Shown: positions 45,739-55,465 of the stretch, piece after piece | Layout: every line of letters starts with the position of its first letter | Numbering within the stretch: the first letter of the stretch is position 1 | Assembly: GCA_036971615.1 (NCBI GenBank) | Contig: JAYKKR010000028.1 | Location: 186,001 to 250,000, forward strand | Length of the DNA stretch: 64,000 nt | Direction: 5' to 3' | Source of the DNA: Amyloporia xantha | Lineage: Eukaryota; Basidiomycota; Agaricomycetes; Polyporales; Adustoporiaceae | The notes under the pieces: model-generated | What the model was told of the DNA's origin: nothing | The model's database searches: none | What the model saw: only the letters and a program-made list of their open reading frames with translations | Program-made: the position numbers and the translations under genes

Positions 45739-46599
45739 ATACTACTTCAAGGCGAGAATATACCACGATAATATGGCGCAGTCGGTCGCGCCGTGTCTAC
45801 AGGCTATATTATAGCCCTCGGCCGACACTACTTGCAGGCGAGAATATACCACGATAATATGGCGCAGTCGGCCGCGCCGTGTCTACAGGCTATATTATAG
45901 CCCTCGGCCGACACTACTTGCAGGCGAGAATATACCACGATAATATGGCGCAGTCGGCCGCGCCGTGTCTACAGGCTATATTATAGCCCTCGGCCGACAC
46001 TACTTCAAGGCGAGAATATACCACGATAATATGGCGCAGTCGGCCGCGCCGTGTCTACAGGCTATATTATAGCCCTCGGCCGACACTACTTGCAGGCGAG
46101 AATATACCACAGAAATATGGCGCAGTCGGCCGCGCCGTATCTAAAGGCTATATTATAGCCCTCGGCCGACACTACTTCAAGGCGAGAATATACCACGATA
46201 ATATGGCGCAGTCGGCCGCGCCGTGTCTACAGGCTATATTATAGCCCTCGGCCGACACTACTTGCAGGCGAGAATATACCACAGAAATATGGCGCAGTCG
46301 GCCGCGCCGTATCTAAAGGCTATATTATAGCCCTCGGCCGACACTACTTCAAGGCGAGAATATACCACGATAATATGGCGCAGTCGGCCGCGCCGTGTCT
46401 ACAGGCTATATTATAGCCCTCGGCCGACACTACTTCAAGGCGAGAATAGACCACGATAATATGGCGCACTCGGCCGCGCCGTATCTAAAGGCTATATTAT
46501 AGCCCTGGGCCGACACTACTTGAAGGCGAGAATATACTACGGAAATATGGCGCACTCGGCCGCGCCGTATCTACAGGCTATATTATACCCTCTCGGCCG
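45739..46599 (-). repeat. Element 1 right subterminal array, ten 86-bp units
   Basis: ACACTACTT marks units at 45,825, 45,911, 45,997, 46,083, 46,169, 46,255, 46,341, 46,427 and 46,513, each 86 bp apart, with one further unit on the left. The units are the reverse complement of the left array and carry GCGCAGTCGGCCGCGCC and CCCTCGGCCGACAC. Left and right arrays differ in copy number (seven versus about ten). Confidence 0.95.
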
Positions 46600-46716
46600 A
46601 CCCTGCACTGCAGGCTATAGCGATGGCGTCGGCCGACGTCCGCTCTCCTTACTAAGTAATAAAAATTTCACCCATATCTCTCCCTATAGAGTAGGCTATA
46701 ATGACTGAATGGGCTC
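46541..46716 (-). repeat. Element 1 right terminal inverted repeat
   Basis: The reverse complement reads GAGCCCATTCAGTCAT then TATAGCCTACTCTATAGGGA and onward, identical to the left end for 160 bp. The outer tip shares GAGCCCATTCAGTCA with the left end of element 2. Confidence 0.9.
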
Positions 46717-46723
46717 AAAGCAT
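46717..46723 (+). repeat. Target site duplication, right of element 1
   Basis: AAAGCAT, the same 7 bases as at 27,890-27,896, directly outside the right terminus. Confidence 0.7.
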
Positions 46724-48283
46724 ATCCTGACTCATACTGCACTGACAGAGACTTACATCTGCGTCGTCGCGAACTGAAGGCAATCGGTTTTGGAGAGAAC
46801 TGTGTTGAGCGTGGTAATTACTGTACACGTGTTGTTCATGATGGTGGTGAGTCTGGTGACTCAGAAGCCGCTGGAGGTTCTGAGATTGGTGACTATACAC
46901 TGGTGATATCAGTTGATATATACTCACTGCAGGAAGAACGTTACTCGACTCGGTACTCCTTGGGCGGACTCCATCAGGCCCTGCAGGTCTGCGGGATTGA
47001 GAATCTATATTAAGAGACGGGTTGTCACCACCACTGGGTTGAAGACCGTGATACCCGTCTGCCTGCTCTTGTGGAGCATGATTGGGATATGTCGGCCAAA
47101 GGTTGCTCGCTGGATACTGAGAGGGATCTGCGACTCCGGAGATCTAAAAGCCTGATCAGAGGCAATGAATAAGTATGAATCAGTACTGGATACCCCGTTG
47201 TATTGCATATCCGTCAGGTGGTTGGCCGAGGAGGGGCCAGGCGGTAGCCCCATGTACATCTATAGGAGCACAGTGAACCTCCGGCTACCGATGTAAGTCA
47301 ACCACTCTCACTGTGGAGGGATCCGTTGTTCCACTGGTAGTATGGCCTTGCCAGCCAGTTTGCACTGGCTGATGCGAAGGAAAAAGGCAATGAGATACTT
47401 TATGGATTTCCAGCACATCACCTCACCTGTAGCTGCACTTGGTCACGCATATCAGCTGCACCTCCAATCTGTGGCGGGATATGGCTATGGCAAACATTTT
47501 GAGCTTCTGGTGGACTAATTATACACTGCTAACTGACCTTGGGACAGGTCCTCCAGAATTGGCGCTGTACGGAGGCGGTTGCAGATCGTGAAAATTATGA
47601 CTCGAAGGAACCTCTATCGAGCCCCTAGGGAGGGTGTATTGTTTATGAGAGTGAGGGCCACCGTTGTACTATGTTTACACGTCAACACTGCCCATCCCAC
47701 ACTACAAAGTCGCATGTTGAAAATAGAATCTCACCCAACCAGACCGACCTTCCATTGCTATTGAGCTAGGTCTATCCCCGTTAAATTGAGCAAATGAAGC
47801 ATGAGGCTGTCTCGAAGTTTCCAATCCAGACAAAGATCCACTAATAATGGGAAGCGAATGTCTGTGTGGCAGTCAGACAGACAGACGTACAAGAGACACT
47901 CACTCCAAGCTATAATGCATCTTTTCATCCGTTCCGAGATATTTTCTCTGTGTGGTATATTCTGCACCATATTCAGTAGGATGCGGGCCTTTGGATGAGG
48001 CAACATGAGACTTTGGCCGAGCGATTCAGTCAAAGGAAGACTCCTGTGCACGGTCAAACAGTCAACCTACCCAGACGTGATCGGTACCTTCAGACTTCAC
48101 CGTATCTCGTGGTATATTATCTGAACGCTGATTGCTATACTGTCGGTGATCTGGAAAATACCCAGCTCCATTGCCATTGTTAGCAAACGAAACCTGTGGC
48201 TTTGAATGTGGCGTAGCACCAGTATACAAGTCGTCTTGAAGCCTGAGATTTGACACTTGGTTGTCAAATACGGAGCGATAACG
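46724..48283 (-). pseudogene. Host gene H, middle part, cut by elements 1 and 2
   Basis: On the minus strand an open frame runs from the very edge of element 2 (VFDNQVSNLRLQDDLYTGAT, VSFANNGNGAGYFPDHRQYS, DTVKSE). Later exons read KARILLNMVQNIPHRENISE, RQPHASFAQFNGDRPSS, MYMGLPPGPSSANHLTDMQY, then, after a GTATCC...TTTTAG intron, DPSQYPASNLWPTYPNHAPQ and HQTHHHHEQHVYSNYHAQHS, ending DDAD at a GTAAGT donor (46,756). Low-complexity Pro/Gln/Ser/His content suggests a regulatory protein, perhaps a transcription factor, but no DNA-binding domain is visible in this part. Exon junctions between 48.05 and 47.3 kb are uncertain. The 3' end is at 27,697-27,835; the 5' end must lie beyond element 2. Confidence 0.55.
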
Positions 48284-48374
48284 GAGCCCATTCAGTCACA
48301 TTCACCTGACTCCTAGGATATATATGCCTGACATTGTCCCCTAAGGCATGGGGCGCCGGACATCGGCCGACACC
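48284..48374 (+). repeat. Element 2 left terminal inverted repeat
   Basis: GAGCCCATTCAGTCAC, then CACCTGACTCCTAGGATATA, TATGCCTGACA, GGGCGCCGGAC and ATCGGCCGACACCG. These blocks match the inverted right end of element 3 (5,919-6,009), and the outermost 15 bases match the right tip of element 1. The outer edge is inferred. Confidence 0.75.
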
Positions 48375-48439
48375 GCAGCTATGGCCCTGCAAAGTGGCCC
48401 GGCCGGCCCACCATGTGATTTTGCAGGCGCATAGGCTGG

Positions 48440-49170
48440 CGCGAGATACCGTCACTCAACCGCGACTATCCCGCTCATACTCCCTGGTTCGGCCGATATG
48501 CCTGTGGTCTCTGTCTACCAGACTCGCGCCACATCCTCGCGTCAGCCGCGACTGACTCCCTGGCTCAGCCGATATACCTGTCTCTGCCTGTTAGGCTCGC
48601 GGGATCCCCGCGACGATGATTCCCCTATTCCATGGCTCAGTCGAAGTGCCCATGTACTATACCTGCTAGACTCGCACAAGATCCTGGCATCAGCCGCGAC
48701 TGTTTCGCTCCTACTCCCTGGCTCGGCCGATATATCTCTGGTGTCTGCCTGCTAGGTTTGCTCGGGATCCCCGCGAGCAGTCCTCTCTGACTTCCTGGCT
48801 CGGCCAATACATCTGTGGTCTCTGCCTGCTAGGCTCGCGCGGGATCCCCCCCACCATACTTCTCCTATTCCATGGCTCGGCCGAAGCGCCTGTGTGCCCT
48901 ACCTGGTAGACTCGCGCGTCCTTCCCGCAACTATGTGGCTCTTACTCCCTGGCTCGGCCGATTCAGCTCACCACTCTGCTACCAGGCTCGCGCGAGATGC
49001 CCGCGACTATACTGCTCTTGCTCCCTGGCTCGGCCGATTCATTTCAGTACTCTGCTACCAGGCTCGCGCGAGATGCCCGCGACTATACTGCTCTTGCTCC
49101 CTGGCTCGGCCGATTTAGCTCACCACTCTGCTACCAGGCTCGCGCGACATGTCCGATGCAGCCGCGACCG
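48440..49170 (+). repeat. Element 2 left subterminal array, about nine units of 72-86 bp
   Basis: The word CCTGGCTCGGCCGA or a variant recurs with its GGCT at 48,562, 48,634, 48,720, 48,797, 48,874, 48,951, 49,027 and 49,103, and as GGTT at 48,486. Each unit also has CTAGGCTCGCGCG or a variant and CCGCGACT or a variant. Older units are more diverged, and the last three are nearly identical at 76 bp spacing. Confidence 0.9.
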
Positions 49171-49375
49171 CTGCCTTCCTCTCGGTATTTGTACAGCCAG
49201 TGGGCCACTGTGTGTTACATATGGTCATGAGGAGGGTGTTGTAGAACTAGCATGCGCCATGAGGAATACATCACTCATTCAATACTCATCAGGACAAATC
49301 ATGAATCGGGCAACTCAATCGCGACGTGTGGATTGACAATCGGCATCAAAGAGGACAGAACACGACATCTACAAA

Positions 49376-50133
49376 CTACGCGACGAAAGATCGGGTCGCG
49401 GTGGTGGTCGCGGCGCACGGATCCTCCTCCTCAATGGCGTAGAGTACCTGCACGACCCCCCGCTGCTCTGCCTCCTTCATCTCCAACATCCTCCTCGCAA
49501 TCGTCTCAGCGTGCTGTGAGTGAAGGTCGGCCCTCCTAAGATGATTCGCCTCCATAGGATCTGTCTCGACGGATTCCTATATGTTGGAACATGAGTGACA
49601 ACAGAATTGATTAAACATCAAGTTGCAAGGGCTTACCGTCTTTGGCGAATCCCACCAATCAGGATTGTCATCGTCGCGATCGGGCCATTCCCACCACGTT
49701 GTGTCGAGATGCGCATCCGAGTCCAAGATTTCCTCCGAAGGTGCCGCGACTGGACAGGCAATCGGTACGGAAGCCAGCGCTTTAATGTTAAGATCCCATT
49801 CAATGCCGAACCTCATGTGCGTGATCATGGCCTGGATGATCTGAGGTAAAACCACCGCTTTTCCGCCGCCCGCGAGAACCATCTCTCCGATATTGCCCAA
49901 TGTGTCCCGCTTTGCACGGATGATCAGCATGGTCCACATCAGAATTGATGAGAATAGCAAACCAATTCCTTCGTAACCGCGACCTTCCAGCGGTCATATT
50001 GAAGGTCTGTCCGGGGGAGGTCCCCAGATTCCATCCGTTCGTTCAGCCTAACGAGGGCTTGCTGTATCCGCCATGCCCGGTAGCGGAACATCTGGGTCGC
50101 AACTTTTTCAAGATGGCGTGCAGAAGAGGACAT
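49376..50133 (-). CDS. Gene G copy 2a
   Basis: ATG 50,133 opens MSSSARHLEKVATQMFRYRA, followed by WRIQQALVRLNERMESGDLP and LQYDRWKVAVTKELVCY. After an intron come GEMVLAGGGKAVVLPQIIQA, WDLNIKALASVPIACP and TTWWEWPDRDDDNPDWWDSP. After a GTAAGC...ATATAG intron, ESVETDPMEANHLRRADLHS and IARRMLEMKEAEQRGVVQVL end at TAG 49,376-49,378. The exon layout is the same as in G2b and G1. It is intact as read, with no frameshift. It was probably created, with its promoter, by the tandem duplication described under findings. Confidence 0.7.
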
Positions 50134-50423
50134 TGTACGGTGACAGGAAATACAATGACACTGAAGCCCTTCCCCGGAAAACCTCGTCTAATATTTAGCA
50201 TGTCTCAACTCTTCGCCTCGTGGCAAACGTGTTTCCCACACACGTGTGCGCCTCATGGTCGTGAAGCACTGGCGGGAAGGCGGTGATGCGTATGATAGGA
50301 AGCCATTTATCTTGAGAAATTTGATTGACAGATCGGCTTATAGCCTTCTATCGTGTCTAGTGAATTGTAGCGCAGTTGTCGCGGCTTGGGCCAACTAGCA
50401 TTGCTGTTTGACAAGGTCGCGCA
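50134..50423. promoter_or_regulatory. Duplicated bidirectional promoter region, copy a
   Basis: Sequence GTCTAATATTTA-CAT-TCTC, then CCTCGTGGCA, then ACACGTGTGC-CCTCATGGTCG and GAAGCA is shared, in order, with the G2b/KDZ2 intergenic region at 51,576-51,819. Conservation of a non-coding interval between divergent genes points to promoter elements; ACACGTGT is an E-box-like palindrome. No transcription start can be marked. Confidence 0.5.
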
Positions 50424-50512
50424 ACGGTCGAGACAAGCGCGACACAAGGAGTTGACTACGTATTCAAAACATCATCAACCAGCGTGCATTCTTAGCCGAT
50501 CACTTCAGAAGC
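50424..50512 (+). pseudogene. Duplicated fragment of the KDZ transposase first exon
   Basis: The piece GGTCGAGACAAGCGCGACAC, AAGGAGTTGACTACGTATTC and CTTAGCCGATCAC parallels the KDZ2 first exon at 51,880-51,960 (AGAGTCGAGAAGCGCACTAC, GAGGAGTTGAGTACGTCTTC, CCTAGCCGATCAC). It is in the position expected if G and the 5' end of KDZ were duplicated together. The rest to about 50,790 is not recognisable. Confidence 0.65.
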
Positions 50513-50798
50513 AGCCAAAGAATACGTCAATATAGACACGAAGTCACACCTGACCATTATTACGTATCCGCGACAATTCAACAAATACTCCATGGAATAT
50601 CTTAGACTTCCGCGACAGTCGCATCAGCGCTGAGCGCGGCAGCGGCACCTCTTGACGTCATAATCGGGCATGTGGCATTCAGCAAGAATTGCCCTCCCTG
50701 CACGCTCGCGGAGTGATGACAGACATTATCAGCGTATTATGACTCTCGCGCTCTCAAGAACACATGTATTTCCTATGCAACGTAAGATGTAATGAAAG
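50513..50798. other. Spacer between the duplicated KDZ fragment and gene G2b
   Basis: No gene is supported. It holds three CGCGAC/GTCGCG words and may be degenerate remains of the duplicated transposase. Confidence 0.4.
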
Positions 50799-51575
50799 CT
50801 ACGAATCGGATGACTGGGCAGCAGCAGCGGCGGGAGCGGCATCCTTAACGGCGTCGAGGACGCGGAGGATCCCAAGCTTGTCAGCCTGCCTCATCGCGAG
50901 CATCCTCCGCGTGATTATCTCCAAGTCCCTGGAGAGCTCCTCTGCCTTACTGAGGGCATCAACGTCGAATCTGTCCGCCACTGCATACTCCTGTGTCGTA
51001 AACTGTAAGCTAACGTTTGGCTACATCCAGTCCAATTCAACATACCCCTGTCGGCGACTGCCACCATGCCGGTTTTGAGGGGTCGCGGTCATCCCACTCC
51101 CACCACATAGATCCCAGATGGTCCTCCGTAGACAGGATGTCATTAGGGGGAGGCGGTAAAGGGTGCGTTATTGGAACCGACGCGAGCGCGTGGATGTCCA
51201 GATCCCAATCCGCGCCGAATGTCGTCTGCTCGATCAGCGCCTCAATAATCTGAGGCAATTTGACCGCCTTCCCGCGACGCGCGAGGACGATCTCCCCAAA
51301 CATAGTCGCGTTTCGCGCTGCATATAGGGTGGTCAGCAGAGTCAGTGTGGAGTCGGAGAATGATAACGCACGAATTCGTGGGTAAGGGCCACTTTCCAGC
51401 GGTCGTATTGTAGTTGATTTCGCGGCAGATCTCCGACAGTGAGGCGATGGTTCAATCTTATCAGTGCCTGCTGGATGCGCCACGCGCGATAGCGGAACAT
51501 GCGCGTCGCGGTACTTTCGAGTTGCTCCGCGGACACCGGGGCGGAAGCTTGAGGCGGCATGGCAGCGGAAGACAT
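50799..51575 (-). CDS. Gene G copy 2b
   Basis: ATG 51,575 opens MSSAAMPPQASAPVSAEQLE, then RMFRYRAWRIQQALIRLNHR and LQYDRWKVALTHEFVRY. After an intron come GEIVLARRGKAVKLPQIIEA, WDLDIHALASVPITHP and SMWWEWDDRDPSKPAWWQSP. After an intron (GTATGT-like region near 51,030) come DVDALSKAEELSRDLEIITR and MLAMRQADKLGILRVLDAVK with an Ala-rich tail, TAG at 50,799. Closely similar to G2a throughout; the Trp-Trp motifs are invariant across all three copies. Divergent from the full-length KDZ transposase. Role unknown. Confidence 0.7.
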
Positions 51576-51819
51576 TGAAAGTCGATGGGAGGCAATCAAC
51601 TGCGAGCCCAGCCTTTACATGTCTAGTCTAATATTTACCATATCTCTCCTGCTCACCTCGTGGCAGCGTCAGCTGATGTTCGCAAACACGTGTGCACCTC
51701 ATGGTCGCGAAGCATAGTGCATGAGTCATAAGCAGGGCCGCGCAAGAGCCATTCCTTTATCTCCATCAACATAACAATAGGAGCGTTGTTGAGTCATTCC
51801 CATTTTATTCCCTGCAGCT
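51576..51819. promoter_or_regulatory. Bidirectional promoter region between G2b and KDZ2
   Basis: This 244-bp divergent interval shares conserved blocks (CTAATATTTA, CCTCGTGGCA, ACACGTGTGC, CCTCATGGTCG) with 50,134-50,423. Its length and conservation support shared control of transposase and gene G. Confidence 0.5.
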
Positions 51820-54800
51820 ATGGGATCTCGCCCTCGCGGGACTGTCTTCAAGGTGGGACGTGGTGTTCGATTTGGAACCAGAGTCGAGAAGCGCACTACG
51901 CGAGGAGTTGAGTACGTCTTCAAAGACAATCCTCAGCGTCGCGCTCTCCTAGCCGATCACCCTCAAAATCCCCAGTAAACCACGTAATGAAGCCGCGAGC
52001 GCGACTACGGCACCTGATGATCAGTATGATGCTCCGCCTATCGAAATGCCCCAGCTTCGACACAAGGTGCACGGTAACTGAATTACTATCGAGCGGCATT
52101 TGCTCATCGCGTCCCGTTTCACAGGGCCAGAATGACTTTATGCGGGACTGGCTTCCACACCGCGAGGCTTATCTCGCCTGCCTGCTGGAGCGGGAAGCAC
52201 CGCCACCTGACAGACAATGCAGCCAATGCCGTTCCGCGGAGGGTGATTGGCGCTGCCTGGAATGCTACGGATGCCCCGTGACATGTCGAGGATGCTTGCA
52301 GCGTTCACACATGGTGATGCCGCTTCACCGTATAGAGAAGTGGACTGGTGAATTCTTTACCCCGCGTGGCTCAATGACGCAGGCGTGCGCATATGGCTTG
52401 GGCATGAGGGCCGACCATGTGCCGGAAACGCAGGCCAAGACGCAGGCTACCGCGACTGTTCAGCAATGGAGGGTCGCGATGAAGAAGAAGCCCCTCTCTC
52501 GCCCCCGCCTCTATTCGCCCCCTCCCTTGGACGCGAAACAGACCTCATAGTTGTGGTAGATGTAACCGGTGTGCATGAGATTGGAGTTGGATGGTGCTCA
52601 TGCCCTAATGGCGACAGCATGGATAAACAGCTGCTCGCGATGGGTCTTTATCCCGCGACAACATTACGGCCAAAAACTGCATTCACTTTCCGAGTGCTCG
52701 ACGACTTTCTCCTTACAAATAAGGAATGCAAGACCTCCGCGATGAGCTATTTTAGCAAGCTGACTCGCGTCACCAACAACGCATTTCCGGACAGCGTACC
52801 GGTGCGCTCCCCATGGCTGGGGACAAGCATGGATGCTAATGCACCTGGATAGGATCGGTACCGTGAGCTTTTGCGTCTGTCGCGACAGTGGCGCAATCTC
52901 AAGTATCGAAAGTGGCACGGATACGGGCATACAGTAACGGCGCCAATCCCACCAGGGGGATTAGCCATATTCTGTCCAACATGTCCTCAACCACATATTA
53001 ATATACCGGAGGATTTTCGCAATGACCCACAACAGTGAGTGCTGCCCATCGCGACCAGCACTAACCAGCCTTAAACGTGTCGCGACAGGTGGAAGTATAT
53101 GCGCTCCATTGTGATGGATGGGAACTTCAGTGCGGAGCATCTGCGTATGAGAAATCCTACGGACGATGTGGCTTTGAGTGACGGACACGGATTTATGGTC
53201 GAGGAAAAGCGATACAAGGAACATTTAAAAGTGGCCTTGGAGTTCAAAGAGGTCAGTCGTCCATGGAGTCGCGGTCGCGCATACCTGATACACAGCTTTG
53301 TGTTTGGAATATAGAAATCAGATTGTCATGACCATCGGGCAGTCAGTCAGGCCAATGCCGATCGTCACAACCTAGAGGCTACAGGCATTGGCGCGGCAGC
53401 ATGTGCCCGTCATGGGTGTTTTGTCCCTCATGCCGTGGTTGACTTTCAGAAAGGCGAGCGGTTAGTACACTCGCAACAAGGCCGCGACCGCGACTAATTG
53501 TGTGTCTCATGCAGGCAAATGAATATGGACTATTCCCTGAACAGCGTCCTCGCGACGCTGGGCGGAGTGAAAATACTCCTTGTGATGTATGATATTATGT
53601 GCCAGTACAGCAAGAGGTTGCATCTCAGATTTGAGAAGAATCCATACCTTGAAATGCCACGAGGAGTCAAGATACGTAGTGGGATAGGGCTATTCCATGT
53701 GCACGGCCATCAAGATAGCTGTTTTCCTCGTTACTCACCCAATTTCATTGAAGGCGCGGGTCAGATAGATGGCGAGGTAATTGAAACATTATGGGCTCCA
53801 CTAAATAACATATCAGGAAGCACGCGCGGGATGTCCACAGCGCATAGAAGGGAGGTAATCGACGACCACATGAATGACTCCAACTGGAAGAAACTAACGG
53901 GGATGGGTATGAACGTTGTCGAGCACCTTGTCGCGGCACTGACATTACGCCCATATATATAGGTGCTTCACTCGTCCGCAAGTGGAAGAAAGCTAAAAAT
54001 GGACGGCAGGAGAGCTCGGAAGTGCTCGCACAAATGGAAGCCACCGCCAGCGATGAGCAGCTGGAAGCATGGACTGCACAGGAGGCGCGCGCAATGGGAA
54101 ACCGCGACCGCGATGTGCAAGAGATGGATGTTTATGATGTCAAGTTGAAAAAGGGTATGTGCACCATCCATGTGGGTGATCTTGCGACTTAATTCCCATC
54201 GCACAGCCCCTGGAAAGATTGCCATCCAGTTAGCTCTCACTCGCGAGGAGACTGCGGCCGGCCGTCATCAAGGGGTAGCCCAATGGCTTGCCAATGGACT
54301 CAGGATACAGGAAACACAGTATGTTACCTGCTTCAAATGCATGCTGACAATGTACTACCGTGCCTATTCACAGGCTAAATCTAAGGGCCTTGAAAAAGAA
54401 GTTGGGCCGTCATCCCCTCCTCGCGGATCAGCTTCAACTGGAAGAGAAGCGACAGCGGCTGCAAAAACGCATTGACACATTTCAGGGGCTGACTTCAACA
54501 TTCCTGCCTGGTCTTGATGAGGTGGATGCGGACTGTCTCCATGTGCCGTACAATGGTGCGGAGTGGCTGGATCTGGAGGAAGAGATTAACCCACTTGAGG
54601 AGATGGTCGAGATTGAGAACGAGGCGCGGTTTGAACCGGAGGAGGCAACATTGTGGTTACCATCCGAGCTTGGCAATGACGTGATGAAGCGGCGACACCT
54701 TGAGGAGGTCGCGGAGGAGGAGTTGCGTCTCAGAGAAGGCCAGGCAAACGACGCGCTGCATCTCATTTGACTCGCTATTGGATTCAGGTCTGTGCTATAT

Positions 54801-55393
54801 CGCACCGGAGTGCGCGCCGCGACAAGCCAGCGTCTGAAGTTACGCTCATGGGATGAAGTCGCGGTGGTGAACAAGACGGTCAATGAAAACGCGAGTATAC
54901 ACACAGGCGCGACTCGCCATGGAGGGTTTGGGTGCAGGCGTCGCGACTTTGGGGAAGTATCAGAAACTTGTGCGCGACAACCTCCGATCCATCACAGCAC
55001 TTATGGACAACTCAGTGCGTGGAAGCCGTAATTCTGCGCTTTCTTGGATCTGGACTGTGGACTTGGGCGGAGATGGTGCACAGTCAGACTGGATGGCTGA
55101 ACGTAAGATTCGGAATACATAAGTGATGTCTGAGCTAATATCGTTCCTCAGTGCACCGGGTCAATTGGCTCAGGGCGTGCGCTCGCCGCGACCGATGGGA
55201 GGAGGATTACACTATTCTTATTGCAGAGATGGGCTGGTCGGAAGTCAGCTTCCGCAAACGGAGTTGCGATTGGCTGTCGCGCGGCAATGTTCCATACATT
55301 GGGCGCGGCCACAGGTGTTATGCTCTGCGACAGGCGGCGATGTATACATCCATGGCAGACGCACTGATCGAGCTTTGTGCTCCCTGCAAATGA
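51820..55393 (+). CDS. KDZ transposase with CxC2-like cysteine cluster, copy 2 (frame interrupted)
   Basis: ATG 51,820 opens MGSRPRGTVFKVGRGVRF, with a Ser-Arg-Ser-Pro stretch (ASRSPSRSPSKSP) in a shifted frame. After an intron, GQNDFMRDWLPHREAYLACL and the cluster CSQCRSAEGDWRCLECYGCP...CRGC. Then TAFTFRVLDDFLLTNKECKT, KWHGYGHTVTAPIPPGGLAI, CPTCPQP, VMDGNFSAEHLRMRNPTDDV, VMYDIMCQYSKRLHLRFEK and HVHGHQDSCFPRYSPNF, then GAGQIDGEVIETLWAPLNNI. D-D-E candidates are the Asp of MDGNF, the Asp of YDIMC and the Glu of EVIETLW. The C-terminal helical region ends ALIELCAPCK at 55,393. A base is missing at the C-run near 52,360 and near 51,935. About eight short introns; several contain CGCGAC words. 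Confidence 0.9.
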
Positions 55394-55465
55394 CAGTCTG
55401 CTCCATTGTTTCTCTCCTTCGATCAAGGCATTACATAAGTCTCATTTCCCGGAGATGTGCCTGCT

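Larger units (their letters stand above)
27897..46716 (+). mobile_element. Element 1: complete giant KDZ transposon with six-gene cassette
   Basis: Both ends carry the same inverted sequence. From 27,913 inward and from 46,700 inward (reverse complement) the two ends are identical for 160 bp. Outside that, CACACCATACAGTCAC and GAGCCCATTCAGTCAT are partly matching tips. AAAGCAT flanks both sides. Inside lie gene B(-), A(+), D(-), TET/JBP(+), KDZ transposase(-) and G(+), then nested repeats. The length is about 18.8 kb. The KDZ and TET/JBP genes identify it as a member of the KDZ superfamily with TET/JBP cargo known from basidiomycetes. Near-identity of the terminal repeats suggests recent movement or gene conversion, yet several genes are frameshifted, so movement in trans is possible. 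Confidence 0.9.
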
